Part shown: positions 56,977-64,000 of the stretch, in pieces
Numbering within the stretch: position 1 is the stretch's first letter
Layout of the letters: the number at the start of each line of letters is the position of its first letter
Made by a program: the position numbers and the translations under genes
Notes under the pieces: model-generated
What the model was told of the DNA's origin: nothing
The model's input: only the letters and a program-made list of their open reading frames with translations
Databases searched by the model: none
Source: Curtobacterium citreum
GTDB lineage: Bacteria; Actinomycetota; Actinomycetes; Actinomycetales; Microbacteriaceae
Assembly: GCF_006715175.1 (NCBI RefSeq)
Contig: NZ_VFMQ01000001.1
Span: 1,426,001 to 1,490,000 of the forward strand
Length of the DNA stretch: 64,000 bases
Direction of reading: 5' to 3'

Positions 56977-57941
56977 CCCCCCCCCAAACTTCCCCCAAAC
57001 TCGGCCCCAAACTCGGGTCCGACAGCGAGGCTCTGCTCGAGGCGCACTGGGGTCGGTTCGTCGCCTGGTGTGAGGCGGCAGGTCACGCGTCGCTCCCGGC
57101 GACGGCAGCAACGATCGAGCAGTTCCTGACGCTGTTCCCCGGTAGCACGTCGACAGAGCGGCTCCGCCGGCGCGCGATCCGCGCCCACCACCTTGCAGCT
57201 GGCCTCCTGGACCCGCTACCCACGGTGGAGGCGCGGGTGTGGCCGCGCTCGGAAGCCTCCGACCAGTCGGCTGTTGGCGAGGTGCTGGCGGCGATCCCGA
57301 AGTACCGGTACCCGATTGGGCTCCGCGGCCGTCGCGACGCGTTCCTCATCGTCCTCCTCGGGGTCCTCCACCTGACCCGTGAGCAGGCCCGCGCTATCAC
57401 GCCGGACGACGTCGCGGTGACGAGCATCATCCGGATCCGAGGCCACGTCGTTCCCTCATCTGATGACCCGGTGTCCTGTGCTGCCTGCGCGGTGATTCGG
57501 TGGCTGCGCATCGTCGGACCGGTCTGGACTGGGTTTCGCGGCGACGTCATCCGCCTACTTGACCCGACGAAGGGGGACGTCGATCGGCACGACTGCGAGC
57601 AGCCGGTTCCGGGGGAGTGGCGCCGGGCGGAGCAGCTCCTGTTGCCGTTAGACATTCACGGCTGGTCGCGTACCGGGGTAAGCCTGTCGGGACGGTCCAT
57701 GACGAGCATCACCACGAGTCGACGTGCAGCAGAAGCGAATGGTCCGACCCCGCAGGAGGTCCTCGGTGCGGTCGGGCGGCAGCCGTCGCGGTTCGACGCG
57801 CTGTTGTTGCACGAGACGCACGCCGAGCTCGGCGCTACGTATGCGGCGATCGACGCAGCCCTTGTTCGACTCGCGGCCGTTTGTGGTGATGCCCGGGCGC
57901 TTGGCACAGACCTCGAGCACGCAGCTAGCGCGTCCAAGTAG
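56973..57941 (+). CDS. Degenerate tyrosine-recombinase-like partner protein
   Basis: A 322-residue protein coupled to the integrase by GTGA. It shows traces of the same fold: GRRDAFLIVLLGVLHLTREQ aligns with the integrase's box I region, and DDPVSCAACAVIRWLRI with its NPVTCAPCAYVRLSRL. The catalytic Arg is not at the expected place, and I find no HxLR or terminal Tyr motif, so it is probably a non-catalytic paralogue. The start is followed at once by nine C residues (56977-56985) and a CCCCAAACT-type triplicate that codes TPPQTSPKLGPKLG. A slippage there would abolish expression. Confidence 0.65.
   Translation: MTPPQTSPKLGPKLGSDSEALLEAHWGRFVAWCEAAGHASLPATAATIEQFLTLFPGSTSTERLRRRAIRAHHLAAGLLDPLPTVEARVWPRSEASDQSAVGEVLAAIPKYRYPIGLRGRRDAFLIVLLGVLHLTREQARAITPDDVAVTSIIRIRGHVVPSSDDPVSCAACAVIRWLRIVGPVWTGFRGDVIRLLDPTKGDVDRHDCEQPVPGEWRRAEQLLLPLDIHGWSRTGVSLSGRSMTSITTSRRAAEANGPTPQEVLGAVGRQPSRFDALLLHETHAELGATYAAIDAALVRLAAVCGDARALGTDLEHAASASK
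56977..57017 (+). repeat. C9 homopolymer and imperfect CCCCAAACT tandem repeat
   Basis: Nine C residues at 56977-56985, then three CCCCAAACT units (first within the homopolymer, then about 56992-57001 and 57005-57013). The run occupies codons 2-4 of the recombinase-like gene at 56973, a position suited to phase variation. Confidence 0.7.
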
Positions 57942-58189
57942 AGGCCAGCACCAGAAAACAACGACTAGCTCGCTGCCGGGGGATCTGCGCGCCCACAGCT
58001 TGAGGGTGGCCGGCGCCCTGGTGCATCAACTCTAGGGCGTCGCGCACATCTGTTGCTGAGACCGGTTCCTGCGCTTCAGATCAGGGAACGCCATGCCCTA
58101 CGAGGCGTGGCGATGGGGCATACCTCAACGCGAAGGGCCAGCAGCCGCGGACTCCACGACTCGATAGAGAGGCGGTCTCAGGTTTGCGG

Positions 58190-58195
58190 TATGTT
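58190..58195 (+). promoter_or_regulatory. -10 hexamer TATGTT before the DUF262-HEPN operon
   Basis: The hexamer ends 6 nt before ATG 58202. No ribosome-binding site is present. The 260 bp between the recombinase-like gene and this start hold no other gene that I can support. Confidence 0.55.
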
Positions 58196-58201
58196 GACGG
58201 C

Positions 58202-59320
58202 ATGGCTGAGGCAGACGATGACATTGATTCCACGGTTCTCGAGCGGACGCTCACCAATGAAGAGCTTGATGATCTGGTTGCACCCGAGGCAACTGCCACG
58301 TCGGTTACATTCTCGACCCAGGACTTCGATGTCGCAGGTTTGGTCACGCGACTGAAGCGGGGTTCGATGCTTGTGCCGAGCTTCGGGCATGAGGATGAAC
58401 GCATAACATCTGCCGGCTTCCAGCGCGGATTCGTCTGGAGTAAGGCGCAGATGGATCGATTCGTTGAATCCCTGCTCCTCGGGTACCCAATCCCCGGTAT
58501 TTTTCTCGTCAGGCAATCTACCGATAACCGTCTACTAGTCCTTGATGGGCAACAGCGCCTTGTGACTCTCCGGCGATTCTATGAGGGTATGCATCAGGGT
58601 CGCGAGTTCAAGCTCGAGAACGTCGGTGTGGAATTCAGAGGGCTTACCTATGAAAGCCTTGACGATGCCTTGCGCTTCAAGTTGGATGACTCATACCTCC
58701 AAGCGACAATAGTGCACGCCGATGGTTCTGATGAAGTGAATGATGCAGTTTATCAGATCTTCGAACGCCTCAACGCAGGAGGGACGCAACTCACCCCTCA
58801 CGAGATCCGAGTGGCGCTCTATGCGGGCCCTTTTATCGACCTTCTGGAGCGGCTCAATACCCTGAGCTCTTGGCGAGTACTGTATGGAAAGAAATCTGCC
58901 CGAATTCGTGACCAGGAGCTCGTTTTAAGAATTCTTGCATTGTTCGCAGAGTCCGCTAGTTACGCCCGTCCACTCAAGGCCTTCCTCAACCGTTTCGTTG
59001 CTGCGCACCGGATGCAAGACGGGGTGGTCGATCAGGCTGGCGCCCTCTTTGAACGGGCAGCTGAGCGCCTCGCGGAAATCGGCCCTCGAGTCATGCGTCG
59101 GCCGGGAGGCGGGCAGGTGAATATGGCACAGGCAGAGGCGGTATTTGTTGCGGTTATGGAAGGTCTACAGCAAGGAGCCCTCGCTTCTGACCTTGGTGCA
59201 GCAATAGATCAACTCGTTGCCGACGACGGTTTCACGAGTGCCACTACTCGGGCTACAGCGGATAAAGACGCGGTTACTGCGCGGCTTGATCTTGCTCGAC
59301 GGAGGCTGGTTCGCCGATGA
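58202..59320 (+). CDS. DUF262 (GmrS/ParB-Srx-like) protein
   Basis: A 372-residue protein of the DUF262 class. The signature blocks are intact: FQRGFVWSKAQMDRFVESLL (residues 73-92), GYPIPGIFLV, VLDGQQRLVTLRRFY (D115-G-Q-Q-R119) and YQIFERLNAGGTQLTPHEIR. DUF262 domains are ParB-like NTPase/nuclease folds and form the GmrS half of type IV restriction enzyme GmrSD; many are found in phage-defence operons. Here the usual DUF1524 nuclease half is absent, and the next gene, overlapping by 4 nt, codes for a HEPN protein instead. DNA is clearly less GC-rich than around it, a sign of transfer. Confidence 0.92.
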   Translation: MAEADDDIDSTVLERTLTNEELDDLVAPEATATSVTFSTQDFDVAGLVTRLKRGSMLVPSFGHEDERITSAGFQRGFVWSKAQMDRFVESLLLGYPIPGIFLVRQSTDNRLLVLDGQQRLVTLRRFYEGMHQGREFKLENVGVEFRGLTYESLDDALRFKLDDSYLQATIVHADGSDEVNDAVYQIFERLNAGGTQLTPHEIRVALYAGPFIDLLERLNTLSSWRVLYGKKSARIRDQELVLRILALFAESASYARPLKAFLNRFVAAHRMQDGVVDQAGALFERAAERLAEIGPRVMRRPGGGQVNMAQAEAVFVAVMEGLQQGALASDLGAAIDQLVADDGFTSATTRATADKDAVTARLDLARRRLVRR

Positions 59321-59844
59321 GCGCGTGGCCGCCGGCTACCGTGCGCTCGCGATTGGTGGACCTTCACGAAGCTGTTGAATCCTTGCAGACTCTCCCGAAG
59401 GATTCCCCGGGAAACAGGCAGACAGCGCTCGCCCGATACCTAACAGTGCGATCTGCGGGTTATCTCGAGGCGGTGCGAGACGACGTGGCTGGTTTCTTTG
59501 TCGAGCGCATTTCGGTTGATCTTGTCACTAAGCGTATACGATCTGGCTTGGGCTCAGGTCAAGGGGTTACTCCGAAGCAGCTCGTCGACTTTGTCGCGTC
59601 ATTCCACACTCCCTGGGGTGTGGAGCTTTCGAATTTGCTCAATGAAGACGATGGTCTTCTAGGTAACCGGCTCGGGGCTCTCGTTGCGTCGCGAAAGAAA
59701 ATTGCGCACGGCGACGGCGATAGTGTTACATCCAAGCGCGCTCTCGAGTGGGCCTCGACTGCGGAAGTGGTGGGTGCTTGGATTGTGAAGCGGTTCGACC
59801 CGGCACGTGATTTCTACAAGCCCGTAGTACACAACCCCAGTTAA
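59317..59844 (+). CDS. HEPN-domain protein (MAE_28990/MAE_18760-like)
   Basis: A 175-residue all-alpha protein. It has a helical bundle and the HEPN ribonuclease motif R-x4-H, Arg126 to His131 (VASRKKIAHGDGDSVT). Other helices are LVDLHEAVESLQ, GYLEAVRDDVAGFFVERI and LEWASTAEVVGAWIVKRF. HEPN proteins of this group are predicted RNases and toxin or abortive-infection effectors; pairing with DUF262 proteins recurs in databases as far as I recall. ATG 59317 overlaps the DUF262 stop. No antitoxin is seen, so DUF262 may control it. Confidence 0.8.
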   Translation: MSAWPPATVRSRLVDLHEAVESLQTLPKDSPGNRQTALARYLTVRSAGYLEAVRDDVAGFFVERISVDLVTKRIRSGLGSGQGVTPKQLVDFVASFHTPWGVELSNLLNEDDGLLGNRLGALVASRKKIAHGDGDSVTSKRALEWASTAEVVGAWIVKRFDPARDFYKPVVHNPS

Positions 59845-59883
59845 CATTAGCGGACACACGAGCGGCGCTCGGCGATCACGACA

Positions 59884-59914
59884 ACAGCCGGCCATCCCTG
59901 GGGTGGCCGGCTGT
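59884..59914 (+). terminator. Rho-independent terminator of the DUF262-HEPN operon
   Basis: An 11-bp perfect stem (ACAGCCGGCCA, 59884-59894, complement 59904-59914) with a 9-nt loop, followed by TTCTTCT. It lies 40 nt after the HEPN stop. Confidence 0.85.
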
Positions 59915-60294
59915 TTCTTCTAGGTGAGTGGCTTCACTGTGCTGCGTCGTACGCCTCAGGGACGGCGCGGCTAATACGACTGGTAAGGATCCTTCGTGGC
60001 CGTTTGAGGCGATCCCTCGCGAATTTTTTTGCGACTCTTTCGAGTAGCCGCGTTTTGATTCGCTGCCGACGTTGGTCCGGCCAGCGCGGCTGCTGACCCT
60101 CCGCGCGTCAGTGAGCGGCGACGGGTTCTCCGCTCACCCCGCTCCTGCCGAGATGTAGGAATCTTCCCATTGCTCCACTCCGAGATTAACGAGCAGACCG
60201 TCGGCCTGTCCTTCGCCGTCTGGGCCCAGGTCCGGGCATGGACGTGATCGCGCTGCGTACCTTCCTTGGGAAGGTGATAGGCGAGGATGTTGGG
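59915..60294. other. 380-bp gap without a recognisable gene
   Basis: The gap between two convergent genes is partly AT-rich, with a T7 run at 60024-60030 preceded by a weak GAGG/CCTC hairpin (60006-60017). No gene is supported. The region may hold the terminator of the minus-strand 679-aa gene. Confidence 0.5.
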
Positions 60295-62334
60295 TCAGCG
60301 GCGCACTTTGTCGGTAGAGCCGGAGGGTAGATGCTGTCCGACGTGCCCGATGTAGATCTTCTCGTCTACGGTGACTTGGTCGTGGTAGTGGATCCGCAGC
60401 TTCTGGTGAGCCGACCAACTATAGGGCTTGAAGTGCGACCACATGTGCACGTGGCCCGTTGGGTCAACGGTTTTCGGTACCGGTAGTAGACGATATCCGG
60501 CGAGCCTGGAGTCTTTCCTGGTTGCGCTGGATTCGTCTCGGGCGTGCTTGTTGGGCGGTACGTGGAACGAGTCCGCCGGCCCGGACTCGCAGAAGGCGTG
60601 GACCCCTCCCTCCCAGAGCCCATGCAGCCGGGCCTGGCGGTAGGCGGCCAGCGTCCCGAGTGCATCCCATGCGGACGGGAGGCCGCCAAGGTCCAAGTCG
60701 AGAGACTTAATGTCCTTCACGGTGCGCGGGTTACCGGTGAAGACCAGGCCGTGCTCGGCGAGGCGGCTGTCCGTGAGGAACCCTTCCCATCCGCCGGGTG
60801 GTGCACCGAGCGGGTTCGACGGTGTCTCGTCGTCGACCCAGCTGTATGCAGATGCGGGGTCGTATTCGGCCACCTTGCCTCGGAGGAACGCTGCCTCGCG
60901 GGTCTTGGCGGCGAACAGCGTGTCGAGGCGGTCCCGTTCCAGCAGGATGTCTGCGGCATCGATCTGCTCCTCGACGAGCAGGTCCTCCAGGGTTTCGACG
61001 CGGCCTCTCAGGGAGTCGTTGTCGGCGAGGAGCCTGGTGATCGCATCGCTGTCGGGTTGGACACGGGTTGCGGCGTCTAGCAACTCGAGCAGGGCGTCGT
61101 CCTGCAGGTTGGGTAGAGCCAGGAACTCCTGGACGTGGCGGAGCTCGGTCATGTGCTGCTCCCGAAGACGCTCGCTGACCTCTAGCTGTGCGCGGAGTCG
61201 ATCCAGCGCGCGTTCCGCGGTTGCGAGGAGTTCACCGGTATCTAGGTCCGCTTTGTCGGTCTTCTTCGCCGGCGTGACGACCGGGGAGGGATGCGCCGGG
61301 CGAAGAGCCGTTTGGGTGGCCTGTCGCGCTGCAACGCGGTCTTCGAGGGGCGACGTCGTCGGCGTCACGGCGGACCTGAGCCGCTGGGCTGCGAACCGGT
61401 CAAAGGCGCGGGACCAGCTGCGCACGCCCGGCGGTAGGAGCACGGGATGCGTCTGCTGGTGCTGCCGGACGAACCGCTCGACGATTCGGGCGACCGCGGA
61501 ATCGGAGCCTGCGAGGGTCTCCGCGCTGATCCATCGGGCGGCTGTGTCAGTGGCTGGGTCGTCGAGGTCCGTCCGGGCTGGATAGGTGCGCACTGTCCCT
61601 GCCGCGACGGCCCGGCGTCCGTGTCGCTGCCGGTACAGCTCGGCTGAGCGCGGGTCGAGCGAGAAGACGTGGGCAATGCCGGCGCAGTGCCGGGTCCACT
61701 TATCCACGGCGCGGATCCACCGGTCGAAGTCCACCCCATCGATGGGGGCGGCGACCAGGACGGGCAGCCGCCGGGAGGGATTGCCCAGCAACGCCTCCAG
61801 GTTCTCAAGTGCGGCGCGGGGGACGTGCTGAGCGGTGGCCCGCAATGGGACGATGTCCTCGAACTCCACCACACCGAGAATCGCGTCGGCGACCGCTGGT
61901 TTGGCCGCGCGTTGTGCGCGGTCCGACGATTCGGTCTGTAGCAGGATCCAACCGCCTGTGGGGTCCTCAACAGCGAGGATCGTCACGATGAACGTGCCAG
62001 ACCCGTTCGTGTTCCACACCCTGACCCGGACGCCCGATTCCTTCCCCGCCTGACGGTGCATCACCTCGGCGCGTCTGTCCCCGCCTGCCGAGATTGCCTC
62101 ACCGTCAGCGGCGACGTTGACGTCGAGGCCCAACCGACGAAGCGCCCAGGAGCGCACCTCCCCGAGAACGGCGTCGGTCCAACCGGCTCGGGCGTGGGTG
62201 GTCCAGAACGCCTGATAGTCACGGACCGTCGGGGTGGGAGGTTGTACCTCATCCAACATCTGGTCAACGGACGTTGTCGTGCTCATCCTGCCCCCGGAAT
62301 CGGCCAGCTCGGCATCTTCGCTGATCACACCCAC
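60295..62334 (-). CDS. 679-aa coiled-coil protein of unknown function
   Basis: I do not recognise this protein. Residues 30-335 form a globular domain (TVRDYQAFWTTHARAGWTDA, SGVRVRVWNTNGSGTFIVTI, VDKWTRHCAGIAHVFSLDPR). Residues 365-490 are Leu/Glu/Arg-rich and predicted coiled coil (LDRLRAQLEVSERLREQHMT, SLRGRVETLEDLLVEEQIDA). Residues 500-679 form a second domain rich in Trp and His (HVHMWSHFKPYSWSAHQKLR) ending with KIYIGHVGQHLPSGSTDKVR. There is no Walker motif, signal peptide or membrane helix. GTG 62334 has TAGATT 6 nt upstream; ATG 62286 is an alternative. It stands alone at the edge of the accessory region, next to the DUF262-HEPN operon. Confidence 0.7.
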   Translation of the reverse strand: MGVISEDAELADSGGRMSTTTSVDQMLDEVQPPTPTVRDYQAFWTTHARAGWTDAVLGEVRSWALRRLGLDVNVAADGEAISAGGDRRAEVMHRQAGKESGVRVRVWNTNGSGTFIVTILAVEDPTGGWILLQTESSDRAQRAAKPAVADAILGVVEFEDIVPLRATAQHVPRAALENLEALLGNPSRRLPVLVAAPIDGVDFDRWIRAVDKWTRHCAGIAHVFSLDPRSAELYRQRHGRRAVAAGTVRTYPARTDLDDPATDTAARWISAETLAGSDSAVARIVERFVRQHQQTHPVLLPPGVRSWSRAFDRFAAQRLRSAVTPTTSPLEDRVAARQATQTALRPAHPSPVVTPAKKTDKADLDTGELLATAERALDRLRAQLEVSERLREQHMTELRHVQEFLALPNLQDDALLELLDAATRVQPDSDAITRLLADNDSLRGRVETLEDLLVEEQIDAADILLERDRLDTLFAAKTREAAFLRGKVAEYDPASAYSWVDDETPSNPLGAPPGGWEGFLTDSRLAEHGLVFTGNPRTVKDIKSLDLDLGGLPSAWDALGTLAAYRQARLHGLWEGGVHAFCESGPADSFHVPPNKHARDESSATRKDSRLAGYRLLPVPKTVDPTGHVHMWSHFKPYSWSAHQKLRIHYHDQVTVDEKIYIGHVGQHLPSGSTDKVRR

Positions 62335-62340
62335 CCTGCG

Positions 62341-62346
62341 AATCTA
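62341..62346 (-). promoter_or_regulatory. -10 hexamer TAGATT before the 679-aa protein gene
   Basis: The hexamer, inside the longer TATATAGATT, ends 6 nt before GTG 62334. This favours the longer protein over the ATG at 62286. The remaining 345 bp up to the NUDIX gene's stop at 62692 hold no supported gene. Confidence 0.5.
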
Positions 62347-62691
62347 TATAGGCTCCGAGTCCAGCGCCAGCGCTGATCGCTTAGGGAGGCCTGTGGCTGT
62401 GTGCATGAAGGGGATAGGGACGTCGTGCATGAGTCGCGGGCCTGGCCGATTGGTCGCCACCGATCGGCCGCCAAGTGTGGACATCAGCGTCCGCAAGAAG
62501 TTTGGCGTCTCGACGAGCGTAGAGACGTGCCAACTCTCCAAATGAATGGTAGCGGGATGCGCCAGATCCGTTGCGCTCTCGGCTGAAAAGTCGGTTGCAG
62601 CCTCGCTGACATATAGCTCGGTGGCGCTAACATAAGAGACTGTTATCGGTCGCCCGGCCTGGATGAGCCCTAGGGCCGTCCGAGGAGAAAG

Positions 62692-63357
62692 TCAGCGGGG
62701 GTGTGTCTCAGTAAGCCGCCGCCACACCCCCGCCGGCTTCCCCGGCCCCTCCGCCCGCTTCCCCTCCGCAGCCAAAAGCATCGGCATCATCGCCCGCCGG
62801 AACGAGTCCGGCAACAACGCCCGCCCCGCCACCGCCTCGTGCACCCGCCGCAACTCCGTCATCGTGAACGGCTCCGCCACGAGCCCCCACGGATCCGGAG
62901 CCACCTCGTACGCGGCCCGCAACCGCGCCGCAGCCACGGCCACGATGTCGTCGTGCCCGTGCACCATCCCCGTCGCCGCGGCGACCGGCATGAGACGCAC
63001 CTGCGACTCATCCAACCCACGGGACAGCGACGAGAACGGCACCACGTCGAGGTGCCCGACGGACATCACCCACCCCCGACTGTCCCGCGCCGGGTCGTCG
63101 AACACCTGCAACTGCTGCGGCGCCAACCCCGTGACGCCGGCCTTCGCCTGCAGCGACCGCAGCACAGCATCGGCCAATCGCTCGCCCTCGTGCACGAACG
63201 TCCCCGGCAGCCGCCAGTCCCCGTCGACCGCGTCCCGCACCTGCAGCACCGACAGCTCGTCCTCCACAGGCACCGTCAGCACGGCGGTGTCCACAGCCAC
63301 CGAGGGTCGCGGGTAGTCGACCAGGCGCTTTCCGGCAGCATCGCGGTACTCACTCAC
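62692..63357 (-). CDS. NUDIX-domain regulator (NrtR-like)
   Basis: A 221-residue protein. The N-terminal NUDIX fold (about 15-150) is RPSVAVDTAVLTVPVEDELS, then WRLPGTFVHEGERLADAVLR; the NUDIX box is degraded (no REEL.EE core), so hydrolysis is doubtful. The C-terminal winged helix has EPFTMTELRRVHEAVAGRAL and FRRAMMPML. This is the layout of NrtR, a repressor of NAD-metabolism genes that binds ADP-ribose through its NUDIX domain. GTG 63357 has TAAACT 7 nt upstream. It is divergent from an ADP-ribosylglycohydrolase gene with two palindromes between them. Confidence 0.82.
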   Translation of the reverse strand: MSEYRDAAGKRLVDYPRPSVAVDTAVLTVPVEDELSVLQVRDAVDGDWRLPGTFVHEGERLADAVLRSLQAKAGVTGLAPQQLQVFDDPARDSRGWVMSVGHLDVVPFSSLSRGLDESQVRLMPVAAATGMVHGHDDIVAVAAARLRAAYEVAPDPWGLVAEPFTMTELRRVHEAVAGRALLPDSFRRAMMPMLLAAEGKRAEGPGKPAGVWRRLTETHPR

Positions 63358-63364
63358 GACGACG

Positions 63365-63370
63365 AGTTTA
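63365..63370 (-). promoter_or_regulatory. -10 hexamer TAAACT before the NUDIX regulator gene
   Basis: The hexamer ends 7 nt before GTG 63357 and overlaps the left end of the palindrome at 63366-63387, the layout expected for autorepression. Confidence 0.5.
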
Positions 63371-63387
63371 CGCACACTTGCGCAAAC
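63366..63387. promoter_or_regulatory. NrtR-type operator, site 1
   Basis: Half-sites GTTTACGCA (63366-63374) and TGCGCAAAC (63379-63387) around a 4-bp spacer; 8 of 9 positions are symmetric. It lies over the promoter of the NUDIX regulator gene. Confidence 0.7.
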
Positions 63388-63409
63388 CATGACCGCATGC
63401 CACGATCGT

Positions 63410-63431
63410 CTTTGCGCAGAATCGCGCAAAC
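63410..63431. promoter_or_regulatory. NrtR-type operator, site 2
   Basis: Half-sites CTTTGCGCA (63410-63418) and CGCGCAAAC (63423-63431) with the same 4-bp spacing as site 1. Site 2 lies 14 bp before the ADP-ribosylglycohydrolase ATG. Centres of the two sites are 44 bp apart, about four helical turns. Confidence 0.7.
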
Positions 63432-63445
63432 CAGGGGAGGCGCTC

Positions 63446-64000
63446 ATGAACACCACCACACACGAACGCGCGATCGGTGCCGTGCTCGGCTCCGCCGCGG
63501 GCGACGCCCTCGGCGCCGGCTACGAGTTCAAGCCGGCGGTGCCGGAACCCACACCCATCCGCATGGCGGGCGGCGGCTCCTTCTGCTGGGCGCCGGGGGA
63601 GTGGACCGACGACACCAGCATGGCCGTCCCGATCCTCCGCACCCTCGCCCGCGGCGGCGACCCCGCCGACGAGTCCTCGCTCGACGGCCTCGTCGCCGCC
63701 TGGGCAGGGTGGGCACAGACCGCCCCCGACGTCGGCATCCAGACACGCAACGTGCTCACCGGCCTGGAGGCATGCACCGCCGCCCACAGTCGCGCTGCGG
63801 CCCGCCAGGAACACGACTTCAAGGGCCGGTCCGCGGGCAACGGCTCGCTCATGCGCACGGCTCCGCTGGTGCTCGGCTACCTTCGCGACGAGGACGGTGA
63901 AGAGGCGAGGCTCGCAGCGGCAGCACGTGCGATCAGCGACCTGACCCACTTCGAGGCGGACGCCGGCGACGGGTGCGTCCTCTGGTGCGTCGCGATCCGG
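63446..64000 (+). CDS. ADP-ribosylglycohydrolase family protein (3' end beyond window)
   Basis: The first 185 residues of a DraG/ARH-type hydrolase that removes ADP-ribose from proteins or hydrolyses ADP-ribose derivatives. Family features are ERAIGAVLGSAAGDALGAGYEF at the N-terminus, the dinuclear-metal motif GEWTDDTSMA, GNGSLMRTAPLVLGY, and the start of the second half with SDLTHFEADAGDGC (Thr-His and Asp). GGGGAGG precedes ATG 63446. Divergence from an NrtR-like, ADP-ribose-sensing regulator suggests control by ADP-ribose. Confidence 0.92.
   Translation, partial: MNTTTHERAIGAVLGSAAGDALGAGYEFKPAVPEPTPIRMAGGGSFCWAPGEWTDDTSMAVPILRTLARGGDPADESSLDGLVAAWAGWAQTAPDVGIQTRNVLTGLEACTAAHSRAAARQEHDFKGRSAGNGSLMRTAPLVLGYLRDEDGEEARLAAAARAISDLTHFEADAGDGCVLWCVAIR

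Noticed and set aside
56977..57017. A CRISPR-like short repeat at the recombinase junction
   Set aside because: The units are only 9-11 nt, adjacent without spacers, and part of a coding start. No CRISPR array or cas gene is seen anywhere in the window.

Overview
The window is a piece of a high-GC actinobacterial chromosome. Gene families, dense 4-nt GTGA/ATGA overlaps and the variable regions of the 16S rRNA gene all fit Microbacteriaceae, most likely Curtobacterium. The genus call rests on my memory of 16S sequences, not on a search.

Layout. 1-3043: envelope-stress operon (Asp23/Gls24 proteins, a DUF2273-like protein and two membrane anchors), then an aquaporin Z and a small membrane protein. 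3129-12769: single housekeeping or metabolic genes, namely a RibD/DHFR-like reductase, a TPR protein, a Ser/Thr kinase fused to a GAF domain, a PmoA-like protein, a methyltransferase, a GntR regulator with a DUF1648 membrane protein, an AraC regulator, an alpha/beta hydrolase and an NlpC/P60 hydrolase. 12825-19938: rlmN followed by a complete rrn operon (16S-23S-5S, no spacer tRNA) with promoter and terminator.

20019-35751: a glycan-utilisation locus. A ROK repressor precedes a GH42 beta-galactosidase and a GH36 alpha-galactosidase. A GH2 beta-mannosidase is divergent from a six-gene operon that encodes a dipeptide/oligosaccharide-type ABC importer and a second GH36 alpha-galactosidase. Together the enzymes would take apart imported galacto(gluco)manno-oligosaccharides or galactosides. 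Related operator-like sequences lie in both promoter regions.

36003-39595: an ABC-2 exporter translationally coupled to a NarL/DesK-type two-component system. 39746-42166 is a short UvrA paralogue. 42627-44856 holds an Excalibur-domain lipoprotein, an HNH endonuclease and a quinone-oxidoreductase-like enzyme.

44990-62334: an accessory region rich in nucleic-acid enzymes. It contains an exonuclease with BRCT domain, an SNF2 helicase, a NERD-UvrD helicase, a MazG-like/GIY-YIG-DUF2075 pair, an integrase interrupted by one in-frame TGA, a degenerate recombinase partner whose second codon opens a nine-C run, a more AT-rich DUF262-HEPN operon (the best defence-system candidate), and an unrecognised 679-aa coiled-coil protein. 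62692-64000: a NUDIX/NrtR-like regulator divergent from an ADP-ribosylglycohydrolase, with two matching 22-bp palindromes between them.

Two patterns run across the window. One is a family of GGACGGGAGGC-type palindromes at gene 3' ends (about ten copies or fragments). The other is a set of eleven starts with a TANNNT hexamer 6-7 nt upstream and usually no Shine-Dalgarno sequence, as expected for leaderless transcripts.
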